NCBI RefSeq assembly: GCF_002192535.1
Contig: NZ_NAIA01000003.1
Span: 465,954-529,953, forward strand
Source: Polynucleobacter hirudinilacicola
Lineage (GTDB): Bacteria; Pseudomonadota; Gammaproteobacteria; Burkholderiales; Burkholderiaceae
Reading direction: 5' to 3'
Length of the DNA: 64,000 nucleotides
Shown: in pieces, positions 18,821 to 28,584 of the stretch
Layout: each line of letters begins with the position of its first letter
How positions within the stretch are numbered: position 1 is the first letter of the stretch
Made by a program: the position numbers and the translations under genes
Notes under the pieces: generated by a model
The model's database searches: none
Told to the model about the DNA's origin: nothing
The model's input: the letters and a program-made list of their open reading frames with translations, nothing else

Positions 18821-19966
18821 TTAAAAAGTTCCTGGATACAAAATATCTTTAGTGACATTCTGGATATCACGATGGCCGGTAAATGCCATAGTGATATCTA
18901 ATTCATTCTTAATAATTTCAAGGCACTTGGTAACGCCAGCTTCACCCATGGCGCCTAAGCCATACAAAAATGGGCGACCAATCATAGTGCCGCGAGCACC
19001 TAAAGCCCATGCCTTTAGAACATCTTGGCCAGATCGAATACCGCCATCCATCCATACTTCAATATCTTTACCAACAGCTTCCACTATTCCCGGAAGAGCT
19101 TGAATACTAGAGACAGCGCCATCCAATTGACGGCCACCGTGATTGGAAACAATTAGGGCATCAGCCCCAGAGTTTGCAGCCATGCGCGCATCGTCCTCAT
19201 CCAAGATACCCTTGATAATGAGTTTTCCGCCCCATAGTTTTTTAATCCACTCCACATCACTCCAGCTTAATCCTGGATCAAATTGTTCTGCAGTCCAGGA
19301 AGAAAGGGAGGACATATTTCCTACGCCGGTTGCGTGCCCCACAATGTTGCGGAAAGTTCTACGTGGTGTCATCGCCATTCCAAGACACCAGCGTGGTTTA
19401 GTGGCCATATTGATCATATTGGTGATCGTAAGCTTAGGAGGGGCCGAGAGGCCGTTCTTGAGATCTTTATGACGCTGACCCAAAATTTGGAGGTCGAGAG
19501 TCAGAACTAGGGCTGAGCACTTCGCAGCTTTTGCACGCTCAATTAAGCGCTCAATAAAACCGCGATCTTTCATTACATAGAGCTGAAACCAAAATGGTTT
19601 AGTTGTACGTTCTGCCACATCTTCAATAGAGCAGATGCTCATCGTGGATAAACAAAAAGGAACGCCAAATTTTTCTGCAGCTTTAGCGGCCAAAATTTCA
19701 CCATCAGCATGCTGCATCCCCGTAAGTCCAGTTGGCGCAAGCGCTACTGGCATCGTGACTTCTTGACCGACCATGGTTGTTTTGGTTGTGCGGTTAGTCA
19801 TATCAACGGCAACGCGCTGACGCAACTTGATCTTCTGAAAATCAGATTCATTGGCACGATAGGTAGATTCCGTCCAAGATCCTGAATCTGCATAGTCATA
19901 GAACATCTTGGGGGTGCGTTTTTTGTGGAGTATCCGCAAGTCTTCGATATTGGTAATGATTGCCAC
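18821..19966 (-). CDS. Alpha-hydroxy-acid oxidizing protein / L-lactate dehydrogenase (FMN), LldD-like
   Basis: DYADSGSWTESTYRANESDF, PVALAPTGLTGMQHADGE, VSNHGGRQLDGA, MDGGIRSGQDVLKA. Confidence 0.94.
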   Translation of the reverse strand: MAIITNIEDLRILHKKRTPKMFYDYADSGSWTESTYRANESDFQKIKLRQRVAVDMTNRTTKTTMVGQEVTMPVALAPTGLTGMQHADGEILAAKAAEKFGVPFCLSTMSICSIEDVAERTTKPFWFQLYVMKDRGFIERLIERAKAAKCSALVLTLDLQILGQRHKDLKNGLSAPPKLTITNMINMATKPRWCLGMAMTPRRTFRNIVGHATGVGNMSSLSSWTAEQFDPGLSWSDVEWIKKLWGGKLIIKGILDEDDARMAANSGADALIVSNHGGRQLDGAVSSIQALPGIVEAVGKDIEVWMDGGIRSGQDVLKAWALGARGTMIGRPFLYGLGAMGEAGVTKCLEIIKNELDITMAFTGHRDIQNVTKDILYPGTF

Positions 19967-20105
19967 AATGTATCCTTCGGTTGAATGCCTTTTATATGAG
20001 ACATTTATCTAATTAAGCTCTATCTTAGCAATACCAAGGATTTGTTTCTACAATGCTATGGTATCCCTCGATTGGGACCCTAAATCCCTAACCACCACCT
20101 CCTTC

Positions 20106-21017
20106 ATGCCTCAACTGAATCTCGCAACCATCTCTTATTTACTGATTGCCACTGCTTTATGGGCTGGTAATGCGATCGCTGGGCGTGTTTTGGTAGCTAG
20201 TGCCGCTGTTTCACCTATTACCCTCAGCTTAGTGCGTTGGGGTTTAGCGGCATTACTGTTGCTGCCATTGGGCTGGAGAGTGTTTTCACCTAGTAGTGCT
20301 TTATGGCAAAACAAGAAGCGCTTTGTCTTGTTGGGCTTATTTGGTGTTGGAAGTTACAACGTGCTTTTATATCTAGCGCTAAAAACTTCAACAGCCATCA
20401 ATGTCACCTTAATTGGCGCCAGCATGCCCATCTGGATGTTGCTGATTGGCGCCTTTTTTTATCAAACCAAACCTGGACTATTACAGTTAGTTGGTGCAGT
20501 TGTCTCGCTATTTGGTGTGGCAATTGTATTAACGAGAGGTGATTTGTCGACTTTGCTTTCAATGGAGATGGTGCTTGGCGACTTATTAATCATGTTGGCG
20601 ACGATTACCTGGGCTTTTTATAGTTGGATGTTAAGTCGACCTGGTGTGAGCACTGAGCGCCAATGGCCTTGGGCTGAATTTTTAATGGCGCAGGTTTTTG
20701 TGGGCTTATTGTGGACTGGATTCTTTGACGTTTTTGAGATTGCCGCTGGTCAGGCATATTTAGAGCTCAATCTTTGGACAGCATCATTGATTCTCTTTGT
20801 CGCAGTTGGCCCTTCACTGATTGCTTATCGTTGTTGGGGATTGGGTGTGAATGGGGCAGGGCCTACGGTTGCCGCTTTCTTTGCCAACTTCATTCCTTTA
20901 TTCACGGCAATCCTATCTACCGCTATGCTGGGTGAACCACCGAGGCTCTCTCATGGTCTGGCATTTGCCTTGATCGTGATTGGGATTGTCATTTCTTCGA
21001 GAAAAAAGCAGCAGTAA
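20106..21017 (+). CDS. EamA/DMT family transporter
   Basis: Ten hydrophobic segments; ATALWAGNAIAGRVL and EPPRLSHGLAFALIVIGIVISS. Start chosen at MPQLNLATI. Confidence 0.88.
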   Translation: MPQLNLATISYLLIATALWAGNAIAGRVLVASAAVSPITLSLVRWGLAALLLLPLGWRVFSPSSALWQNKKRFVLLGLFGVGSYNVLLYLALKTSTAINVTLIGASMPIWMLLIGAFFYQTKPGLLQLVGAVVSLFGVAIVLTRGDLSTLLSMEMVLGDLLIMLATITWAFYSWMLSRPGVSTERQWPWAEFLMAQVFVGLLWTGFFDVFEIAAGQAYLELNLWTASLILFVAVGPSLIAYRCWGLGVNGAGPTVAAFFANFIPLFTAILSTAMLGEPPRLSHGLAFALIVIGIVISSRKKQQ

Positions 21018-21131
21018 AAAGCGGCAAATGCTCAAAAAAGGCCTTCCTAATGCGGTTTTTTGAGGATTGCCCAAAAAGGCCTCTAAATCAGTATCATTTA
21101 GGGCTAATTACACAATTCCTAGGAAATTACT

Positions 21132-22280
21132 ATGCCAGGTTTACTCCCCAACGTTGATCCAGATGGTTTATTAGAGTTCTCAGTCGTTTATACCGACCGC
21201 TCCTTAAATCACATGTCTGAAGAGTTCAAGCGGGTGATGGTTGATATTTCAGGCGTGCTCAAAGATGCTTATAACGCGAGCTCTGCTGTAATCGTTCCTG
21301 GTAGCGGTACATTTGGCATGGAGGCTGTAGCCCGTCAATTTGCCAACAACCAAAAGTGTTTGGTTCTACGTAATGGCTGGTTTAGCTACCGTTGGACACA
21401 AATTTTTGACCTAGCCAATATTACGAATGACGTTACCGTTATCAAAGGTCGTCAGTTGGAAGCATCTACTCAGGGTGTATTTGCACCAGCACCGATTGAA
21501 GAGGTAGTGGCTTTCATTAAGAAAGAAAAACCAGCAGTAGTTTTTGCGCCTCACGTAGAAACCTCAGCAGGCATCATCCTGCCGGATGACTATCTCAAGG
21601 CAGTTGGTGAAGCCGTTCGCTCTGTAAATGGCTTGTTTGTATTAGATTGCATCGCTTCAGGTGCAATGTGGGTAGATATGAAGGCCTGTAATGTAGATGT
21701 GGTGATTACAGCACCGCAAAAAGGCTGGAGCAGCTCCCCATGCTGCGCACTGATCGCACTTGGTGATAGAGCGCGCGAGCGTATTGATGCTACTCAAAGC
21801 ACTAGCTTCTCGATGGATCTCAAAAAGTGGATGCAGATTATGGAAGCCTATGAAAAGGGTGGCCATGTGTATCACACGACAATGCCTACCGATGCGCTCA
21901 AGATCTTACGCAATGTCATGAAAGAAACTCAGTCACTAGGCTTTGCAGCCTTAAAGGCAAAGCAAGTAGAGTTGGGCACTAAAGTGCGAGATTTATTGGT
22001 ATCTAAAGGCTATCACTCTGTTTCTGCTAAAGGATTTCAAGCTCCTGGCGTAGTGGTGAGCTATACCAAGGACCCAGATATTCAATCTGGTAAGAAATTT
22101 ATTGCATTGGGTTTACAAACTGCTGCAGGCGTTCCTTTGCAGTGCGACGAAAGACCAGACTTCCGTACATTCCGTATCGGCTTATTTGGCTTGGAGAAGT
22201 TAGCCCACGTAGATCGTACGCTTGGCCATCTCTCAGCAGCCTTGGAGAAGATTACCGAGGCAGAAGCTCAGCCTGCGTAG
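21132..22280 (+). CDS. Class V PLP-dependent aminotransferase (alanine/serine-glyoxylate type)
   Basis: VPGSGTFGMEAVARQFA, LDCIASGAMWVDM, DVVITAPQKGWSSSP (PLP Lys context). Confidence 0.9.
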   Translation: MPGLLPNVDPDGLLEFSVVYTDRSLNHMSEEFKRVMVDISGVLKDAYNASSAVIVPGSGTFGMEAVARQFANNQKCLVLRNGWFSYRWTQIFDLANITNDVTVIKGRQLEASTQGVFAPAPIEEVVAFIKKEKPAVVFAPHVETSAGIILPDDYLKAVGEAVRSVNGLFVLDCIASGAMWVDMKACNVDVVITAPQKGWSSSPCCALIALGDRARERIDATQSTSFSMDLKKWMQIMEAYEKGGHVYHTTMPTDALKILRNVMKETQSLGFAALKAKQVELGTKVRDLLVSKGYHSVSAKGFQAPGVVVSYTKDPDIQSGKKFIALGLQTAAGVPLQCDERPDFRTFRIGLFGLEKLAHVDRTLGHLSAALEKITEAEAQPA

Positions 22281-22299
22281 TAGCTTTCCGCGTTCAATT

Positions 22300-22330
22300 A
22301 AGGCCATCTGATGATGGCCTTTTTCTTTTT
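22300..22330 (+). terminator. Intrinsic terminator between convergent genes
   Basis: AAGGCCATC-TGAT-GATGGCCTT then TTTCTTTTT. Confidence 0.85.
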
Positions 22331-22973
22331 ACCTTGCCAGTGGATTGGGAGTGGCTTCGCCAATCTTATAAAGTGTGTTCTTATCAATGTGATGGAACAG
22401 TTTTTCTTGATCTTTGATTTTTAAGACTGTGTCTTGCTCATACGACCAAGTCCCATCCGCATTAATTTTTACTTGAATATGAAACTCTACTGTTTTAAAA
22501 GCGTAGTCTAAAAAGGGGCTAGAAGAAATTCCCGCACATGGGTCACCTTCTTTGGCATGTAGCTCAAATTGTTTATCGCTAGACCTTGCCTTGCCGCAAG
22601 CCATTGTTGTCATACCCCGAGGAATCGTGAGCGTATGAATGATGCTGTCGGTTGCTGGCTCCCAGAGCCAATAGCCGACCTGGTCATGGTAGGTTTTGAC
22701 TTGATCGGGCTTTGTGATGTGAGTGTGATATCGCAAACCATAAAATAATTGTGGACCATTGGTTTGGGGGTCAATGGGCTGGAGTTCAATATGCTCAACG
22801 TAAGCTTGTTCTTTTGGACCACCTGCTTTGGGTTTGAGGTCCGTTCCTCGCACACCTTCCCATATGCCTGCCATACCAGTAAAGGGTCCCAGGTTTTCTA
22901 GGGTATTGATGGAGTATCCCTGTGGTTCGGTGAAGATATCCTTTGGAAAATCATGCATTACAGACCCTTTCAA
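22329..22973 (-). CDS. Heme-binding beta-barrel (FABP/nitrobindin-like) domain protein
   Basis: LGPFTGMAGIWEGVRGTDLKP, QLFYGLRYHTHITKPDQVKTYHDQVGYWLWEPATDSIIHTLTIPRGMTTMACG. Confidence 0.7.
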   Translation of the reverse strand: MKGSVMHDFPKDIFTEPQGYSINTLENLGPFTGMAGIWEGVRGTDLKPKAGGPKEQAYVEHIELQPIDPQTNGPQLFYGLRYHTHITKPDQVKTYHDQVGYWLWEPATDSIIHTLTIPRGMTTMACGKARSSDKQFELHAKEGDPCAGISSSPFLDYAFKTVEFHIQVKINADGTWSYEQDTVLKIKDQEKLFHHIDKNTLYKIGEATPNPLAR

Positions 22974-23039
22974 AATGAAGCATTTAGAGTAAATTTTTGA
23001 GTATTATCAAATTATCCATAAACCATCTTGGAGAATTCC

Positions 23040-23291
23040 ATGATTGCTCGTATTGTCCGCTTGTGTCTGGCCACTCTTATTTCTGTAGCTATTAGCATTT
23101 CTCCGATTTCGGTGATGGCTGCTGATCCAGCCCCTGGAGCGACACCCGCAACTGCTCCAACAGAAGCTCCGGCAAATAAGGCTACCGAGAAAAAAGCTCA
23201 GAAAAAAGCCAAGAAAGAAAAGAAAGCCGAGAAAAAACCAAAGAAGAAGTCAAAGAAGAAATCGAAGTCTGCTACAGACACAGCCACTTAG
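23040..23291 (+). CDS. Small exported Lys-rich protein
   Basis: Signal peptide MIARIVRLCLATLISVAISISPISVMAA, then KKAQKKAKKEKKAEKKPKKKSKKKSK; GGAG upstream of the ATG at 23040. Confidence 0.65.
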   Translation: MIARIVRLCLATLISVAISISPISVMAADPAPGATPATAPTEAPANKATEKKAQKKAKKEKKAEKKPKKKSKKKSKSATDTAT

Positions 23292-23309
23292 CAATCATTT
23301 ACCCCTTCA

Positions 23310-24287
23310 TCAATTTAGGGGCTCTGTTTTATCAAGGTCATCGAGTTCACTAGAGTTCGGTGACTTTTTTCTTGGACTATCTTTGCGAACCAACAACCAC
23401 ATTGCCGCAATTACTAAAGTCATTCCGCTAATCTGAATCCAGGTGATGGGTTCTGACAAAATAAAATAACCCATAAAGATAGTTGATACTGGACCTAATA
23501 TTCCGGCTTGCGCTACTAGCGGTGAGCCAATACGGTTTATAGCCACCATAATCAGTAACATCGGGATCACAGTACACAGACCGGCATTGAACAGGCTTAA
23601 CCAATAAATTTCTTGGGTTTGCTCGAAAATCGCGCTTGGGTTGTAAAACGATGACTGTATTAAGCTAAAAAATGCAGAAGCGGTACTCGCATAGACTACT
23701 AAGCGCACGCTGCCAATACGCTGAACCATTTCACCTGAGCCAATCATATAGGTTGCATAGGAGCAGGCGCTCCCGAATACTAAGATCATGCCGAGCCATG
23801 CGCTCATGCCGGTAGAACTTGCATCCTGAATAAAGACAATGAACACACCAAGGTAACCTACTACTAGCGCATACCACTGCAATCGAGAGATCGTTTTATG
23901 CAAGACAAAATACGATATGAGAAGCACGATCGTTGGTGTGAGGTACAGCACAATTCTCTCAAGACCAACAGAGATATATTGCAGTCCAAGAAAGTCTAAG
24001 TAACTCGACAGAAAGTAACCTAAAAAGCCTAAGAAAACTAACTTCAATCGATCGAGCCATATCAGGGGGCTCATTACTTTTCTGCGAGACTCCCACCAAT
24101 AGATTATCCAGAACATGGGGAGTGCCATCAGCATTCGTAAGGCTAAAAGCGTTTCTGAATTAGCGCCATAGCCAAAAGCAAGTTTGATGAGAACAGCTTT
24201 TCCAGAGAAGAGCATTGAGCCAACTCCAGCCATCAAGATGCCATAGAGGTAGCGACGATGGTGATATGCTGCGCTTGCTGATTGCAT
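23310..24287 (-). CDS. EamA/DMT family transporter
   Basis: GVGSMLFSGKAVLIKLAFGYG and paired EamA domains. Confidence 0.88.
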   Translation of the reverse strand: MQSASAAYHHRRYLYGILMAGVGSMLFSGKAVLIKLAFGYGANSETLLALRMLMALPMFWIIYWWESRRKVMSPLIWLDRLKLVFLGFLGYFLSSYLDFLGLQYISVGLERIVLYLTPTIVLLISYFVLHKTISRLQWYALVVGYLGVFIVFIQDASSTGMSAWLGMILVFGSACSYATYMIGSGEMVQRIGSVRLVVYASTASAFFSLIQSSFYNPSAIFEQTQEIYWLSLFNAGLCTVIPMLLIMVAINRIGSPLVAQAGILGPVSTIFMGYFILSEPITWIQISGMTLVIAAMWLLVRKDSPRKKSPNSSELDDLDKTEPLN

Positions 24288-24293
24288 AAGACT

Positions 24294-25178
24294 TTATAGC
24301 AGCTTATTTAATAAGCTTCTCATCTCCAAGATGGTTTCTGAGGGGGTTAAACCAATTGGGCCAACACCTTGACGAACTAGACTGTCAGCTGCTGTTGCAT
24401 GCAGTTGTATGGCAATACCCGTAGATTCCCATAAGTTGAGTTGGTGGCGAACCCCCTGGGCTGCGATCGCGGCAATACTTCCCGTGAGAACGTCTCCCAT
24501 ACCTCCAGTGCCCATGCCTGGATTGCCTTCTTGGCACTGGAGGGCAGGGTGTTTGGGCGAGCCAAATAAAGTGTGCTGACCCTTGAGGACAACAATACAC
24601 TGCGTCAGTGTAATTAACTTTTCTAAAGTGGCTAAGCGATCAGATTGAACATTCTCTGTGGCAATACCGAGTAGTTTAGCTGCTTCGCCTGGATGCGGCG
24701 TCAGCACAACTTGATCGGGAAATTGTTGATTACGATTTTGTAATGCCGATAAAAGATCTTTTGATTCTGAAATCAGATTGAGTGCATCTGCATCAATTAC
24801 TAAAGGGATACTTGGGTATTGAAGTACTCCCATGAGTAATATAGAGGCAAGAGCAGACTTACCAAGTCCTGGGCCAATGGCGATGACATCAGGCTTAGTA
24901 ATTTCTAAGACCTCATCAATCTGTGCACTTGCTAATCGAATCATTAGTTCAGGAGACTCTGGGCACGCTTTTGCGGATGCAGGATCTAACATTTCTAGAA
25001 TCGTCCAGCCCGCACCTAGATACAGGCAGGCATTGCCAGCAAGTAAAAGGGCACCTGCCATCCCTGGAGCACCGCCTATTAAAAGAGCTTTACCTGCATT
25101 GCCTTTATGTTCACTAGTACCGCGTTTTAAGAGCTTGGCTAATGCAAAAGTGTCCAGTTTTGAGGGTGGTGAGGTCAT
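24294..25178 (-). CDS. nnrD: ADP/ATP-dependent (S)-NAD(P)H-hydrate dehydratase (C-terminal Nnr domain)
   Basis: GKALLIGGAPGMAGALLLAGNACLYLGAG, VIDADALNLI, LTPHPGEAAKLLG, GNPGMGTGGMGDVLTGSIAA. Confidence 0.92.
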   Translation of the reverse strand: MTSPPSKLDTFALAKLLKRGTSEHKGNAGKALLIGGAPGMAGALLLAGNACLYLGAGWTILEMLDPASAKACPESPELMIRLASAQIDEVLEITKPDVIAIGPGLGKSALASILLMGVLQYPSIPLVIDADALNLISESKDLLSALQNRNQQFPDQVVLTPHPGEAAKLLGIATENVQSDRLATLEKLITLTQCIVVLKGQHTLFGSPKHPALQCQEGNPGMGTGGMGDVLTGSIAAIAAQGVRHQLNLWESTGIAIQLHATAADSLVRQGVGPIGLTPSETILEMRSLLNKLL

Positions 25179-25240
25179 ATTAGTAGTGTCGCCCTGATTG
25201 GGGTGTTTGAACTCATTGTAAGAGAGAGTATGCTGAAAGT

Positions 25241-26656
25241 ATGAAGATCCAATTTCTTGGTGCTGCTGGTGAGGTTACTGGTTCACGTCATTCTGTAGAG
25301 ATCACTCTTGCCAAAAGGCAGAGGCGCTTTATGGTTGACTATGGAATGTTTCAAGGTGGGCGAGAGGCTACGAATAAAAATATAGAGCCCTTACCATTCT
25401 CACCCAAAGATCTTGATTTTATAGTGCTGACGCATGCACACATTGATCACAGTGGCTTATTGCCCCGTTTGTGCGCCCAGGGATTTAGCGGCCCTATTTA
25501 TTGCACTACCGCCACTTTTGAGTTGTTAAAAATTTTGCTACCGGATAGCGCGTATTTACAGCGTGCTGATGTTGAGAGAGCAGAGCGCAAGCAGAAGGCT
25601 GGAAAGTGGCGCGGGGAAATGCCCATAGCCTTATATTCTCGTGAAGAGGTAGATCTCGCTTTATCGCAATTTACAGTTTTGGAATATGGGCAAGTAGTTG
25701 AGGCAATCCCAGGTATTCAATTAGAGTTTCGCAATGCAGGGCATATTCTGGGGTCAGCAATAGCCATCATAGATATCGCTGAAGATCATGCCCAGAAAAA
25801 ACGCTGTGTTTTTTCGGGAGACATTGGTATGAAGGGCAAAGTTCTGATGCCTGACCCCGACGTTATTACAAATGCTGATGTGCTACTTGTTGAGTCAACT
25901 TATGGGGATCGACAGCACCGTAGCTTGCAAGATACTGAAGATGAATTAGTGCAGGTCATTTCATCCACAATGACTGCACACGGCAATATTGTAATGCCTG
26001 CCTTCGCGGTTGGCCGTACACAAGAAATTTTATTCCTCTTGATTGATCTTGTGAGAAGAGGGCTCCTGCCACATTTAAGTATTTGGGTAGATTCACCTAT
26101 GGCAACTGCTGCCACTCATTTGACTCAGCATTTCTTTTCACAGTTAGATAGTCAGTCTCAGGCAACATTTGAATGGTTCAAGGCCAATCCAGAATCTGTC
26201 GATTTACGATTTATCGCTGATGTTGAGGAATCTAAGGCGCTTAATAAAATCAAAGGCGGCGCTATCATTATCTCGGCAAGTGGCATGTGCGATGCTGGAC
26301 GCATTGTTCATCATTTGGCTAGTAATCTACCGCGCGAGCAAAACGCCATCATCATTACGGGATTTCAAGCGTATGGAAGTCTAGGTAGACGCCTGGTGGA
26401 TAAAGCTAAGAAGGTACGCTTATTTGGTGAGGAGGTGCTCGTGAAGGCATCTATCCACACCATCGGAGGATTATCTGCCCATGCGGATCAGGCTGGCTTG
26501 CTAGATTGGCTGAAGGGATTTGAGGTTCCGCCTAAATCAGTCTTTGTAGTTCATGGTGAGCCCGAGTCTTCCTCGGTATTTGCTGAATGTATCCGAGATG
26601 AATTGGGCTGGAAAAACGTCATCATCCCCGAACGCCTACATACCTACTCTTGTTAG
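25241..26656 (+). CDS. MBL-fold, beta-CASP RNA exonuclease/endonuclease-like protein
   Basis: GAAGEVTGSRH, LTHAHIDHSGLLPRL, ESTYGDRQH, IIISASGMCDAGRIVHHL, IGGLSAHADQAGLL. Confidence 0.93.
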   Translation: MKIQFLGAAGEVTGSRHSVEITLAKRQRRFMVDYGMFQGGREATNKNIEPLPFSPKDLDFIVLTHAHIDHSGLLPRLCAQGFSGPIYCTTATFELLKILLPDSAYLQRADVERAERKQKAGKWRGEMPIALYSREEVDLALSQFTVLEYGQVVEAIPGIQLEFRNAGHILGSAIAIIDIAEDHAQKKRCVFSGDIGMKGKVLMPDPDVITNADVLLVESTYGDRQHRSLQDTEDELVQVISSTMTAHGNIVMPAFAVGRTQEILFLLIDLVRRGLLPHLSIWVDSPMATAATHLTQHFFSQLDSQSQATFEWFKANPESVDLRFIADVEESKALNKIKGGAIIISASGMCDAGRIVHHLASNLPREQNAIIITGFQAYGSLGRRLVDKAKKVRLFGEEVLVKASIHTIGGLSAHADQAGLLDWLKGFEVPPKSVFVVHGEPESSSVFAECIRDELGWKNVIIPERLHTYSC

Positions 26657-26695
26657 GCTAATGATCAGATCCTGCTTATATTGATTGGCATAAAA

Positions 26696-26717
26696 AAACC
26701 GCGGCGGACCGCGGTTT
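26696..26717 (-). terminator. Terminator-like hairpin between convergent genes
   Basis: AAACCGCGG-CGGA-CCGCGGTTT perfect 9-bp stem, A-rich on the left. Confidence 0.75.
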
Positions 26718-26736
26718 GATTTGGCTGAAGAAAAAA

Positions 26737-26961
26737 TTACTTCTTAGCATCTGCTGCTGGAGCTGCTGGAGCGGCTGCTGGAGCTGCTGGAGCGGCTGCT
26801 GGAGCTGCTGGAGCGGCTGCTTTCTTAGCGTCCTCCATGTGAGCTGCTTCTGCGCCATGCTTTTCGCCGCCCATATCAATGTCGCCGTCGCCTTTGATGA
26901 GTAAATAGGCTGTGGCACTAATTAATACCAGTACCATGATGATGATTGCACGGTTGCTCAT
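26737..26961 (-). CDS. Small membrane-anchored protein with PAAPAAA repeats
   Basis: MSNRAIIIMVLVLISATAYLLIKGDGDIDMGGEKHG... then APAAPAAAPAAPAAAPAAPAADAKK. Confidence 0.65.
   Translation of the reverse strand: MSNRAIIIMVLVLISATAYLLIKGDGDIDMGGEKHGAEAAHMEDAKKAAAPAAPAAAPAAPAAAPAAPAADAKK
26754..26816 (-). repeat. 21-bp direct tandem repeat, 3 perfect copies
   Basis: CTGCTGGAGCTGCTGGAGCGG x3, in frame, encoding 7-aa Ala/Pro units. Confidence 0.95.
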
Positions 26962-27158
26962 TGCTTTTCCTTCAGTTTGGTTGAAATTAGCCCAATATTA
27001 ACCCTTGTTGAAGCCGGGGTAAATCCCAACTAGCCCTAAGAGCCTCTTCAGCGGGCTTTATTAGGTATTAATACTAAGTTTTGGGCAGGGTGATTGGGTC
27101 TTATTGCCATAAATGTAAGGGGTAAGATGGGCATGACACTGATACCTAAGGTAAGCAT

Positions 27159-28016
27159 ATGAGTTCAAAGCTCCCCATTAATAACGCCCAGACCATTACG
27201 GATTTTTTAAGTCTAGAGCCACATCAAATCTCGGAAGAGAGTTCGGAAGAGTCTTATAAGTTTGCATTTGATGACGAAGCATTTTTAGCGCGCAGAGAAA
27301 CGATTGGAATTCGTTTTGAATTGGAGTTATTGAAGCCAGAAATTTTACTCAGCGAGCACGGCATTGATCACACCATCACAGTCTTTGGCTCAACGCGTTT
27401 TGTTAGCCATGAAAAAGCCTTGGAAATGGAAAAGAGCGCTCAGACTGCTGATGAGAAAGCTAAAGCAAATAAAGCCTTACTGCATTCTCGCTATTATGAA
27501 TCTGCTCGTGAGTTTGGTGCCATGGTTGCCCAGTACAACAACGTCCAGACTGAGGACTCTAATAAATTACATATTTGTACTGGTGGCGGACCCGGAATTA
27601 TGGAGGCTGCTAATCGCGGCGCATTTGAGGCAGGGGATAAAACCATTGGCTTTAACATTAGCTTGCCACGAGAGCAGCACCCTAATCCATATATCAGTCC
27701 AGGTTTAAGTTTTCGTTTCCACTATTTTGCTTTGCGTAAGATGCACTTCATGCTGCGGGCAAGAGCAATCGTTGCATTCCCAGGCGGATTTGGCTCCTTT
27801 GATGAGCTCTTTGAGGTACTCACCTTAATGCAGACTAAAAAGGTAACGCGCTTTCCAGTCATTCTGATAGGTAAAGAGTTTTGGAGTCAGATGGTCCATT
27901 TTAAAGAGATGATTGAGTTTGGCGTAATTGATGAGGGCGACATGAAAGTGATCCACTTTGCTGAGACGGCAGAAGAGGCCTGGGCAATTATCAGAAATCA
28001 CTATCAATTAAGTTGA
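27159..28016 (+). CDS. LOG family protein (TIGR00730-like)
   Basis: VFGSTRFV, CTGGGPGIMEAANRGA, PGGFGSFDELFEVLTLMQTKK. Confidence 0.9.
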   Translation: MSSKLPINNAQTITDFLSLEPHQISEESSEESYKFAFDDEAFLARRETIGIRFELELLKPEILLSEHGIDHTITVFGSTRFVSHEKALEMEKSAQTADEKAKANKALLHSRYYESAREFGAMVAQYNNVQTEDSNKLHICTGGGPGIMEAANRGAFEAGDKTIGFNISLPREQHPNPYISPGLSFRFHYFALRKMHFMLRARAIVAFPGGFGSFDELFEVLTLMQTKKVTRFPVILIGKEFWSQMVHFKEMIEFGVIDEGDMKVIHFAETAEEAWAIIRNHYQLS

Positions 28017-28068
28017 TAGAGCCTAACCAGTCAATCACTTCGCCTGTAAAATACGCTAAAGCCTAATC

Positions 28069-28581
28069 ATGACTCCACAAGACGCCAGCATCGCCTCCTC
28101 TCTAGATTTACCCAGCTACTTACTAGGTGCTGTCATGCTATTGCTGGTGATGATTTTTCATGGCCTTGTACTGCTGCAAATTGCCAAACGATACGAAGTC
28201 AAATCTTTTTTGTATTTGGCTGAAAAGAAGTATTCAGAAGTTAGTCTTAGTTTCTACATCAGCATTTTTTGTTTATTCTTAACGCATATCGCTGAAATTA
28301 TTATTTGGGGTATTGCTCTGTATGCTTTCAAACTAGTCCCGGCCTTAGGTCAAAGTATTTTATTTAGCGGCAGCACTTATACCGCTATGGGGTTCATGGA
28401 AGATATCCTGCCTGAAGGCTGGAAAATGTTGGCTGTCATTATTGCCTTCTCTGGTATGTTTGCTTTTGCCTGGACTGCCTCGGTCATGATCTCCATGACA
28501 AAAAACTTTCGGCAAGCCTATACCAAGCATCACATGGAAAAACTCAATATTTCTTCTGAAATCATTGATCGTTTTAAATAG
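28069..28581 (+). CDS. Ion-channel-like membrane protein (two-pore-helix type)
   Basis: TM helices flanking a pore-loop-like segment FSGSTYTAMGFMEDILP; 170 aa. Confidence 0.6.
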   Translation: MTPQDASIASSLDLPSYLLGAVMLLLVMIFHGLVLLQIAKRYEVKSFLYLAEKKYSEVSLSFYISIFCLFLTHIAEIIIWGIALYAFKLVPALGQSILFSGSTYTAMGFMEDILPEGWKMLAVIIAFSGMFAFAWTASVMISMTKNFRQAYTKHHMEKLNISSEIIDRFK

Positions 28582-28584
28582 AGC

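Noticed and set aside
21030-21085. Repeated AAAAAGGCC(T) segments considered as a terminator
   Set aside because: The copies are in direct rather than convincingly inverted arrangement; no clean stem could be drawn.
24832-25197. 121-aa plus-strand ORF antisense to nnrD
   Set aside because: Shadow ORF of a conserved enzyme; low-information sequence.
26716-26904. Cys/Trp-rich ORF (CCWSCWSGCWSCWSG...)
   Set aside because: Striking repeat, but it is the antisense reading of the 21-bp repeat encoding PAAPAAA; not a believable Cys-rich peptide.
26962-27158. Intergenic region considered as a possible tRNA or small RNA
   Set aside because: No T-loop (GGTTCGAATCC-like) or acceptor-stem pairing found; no support.
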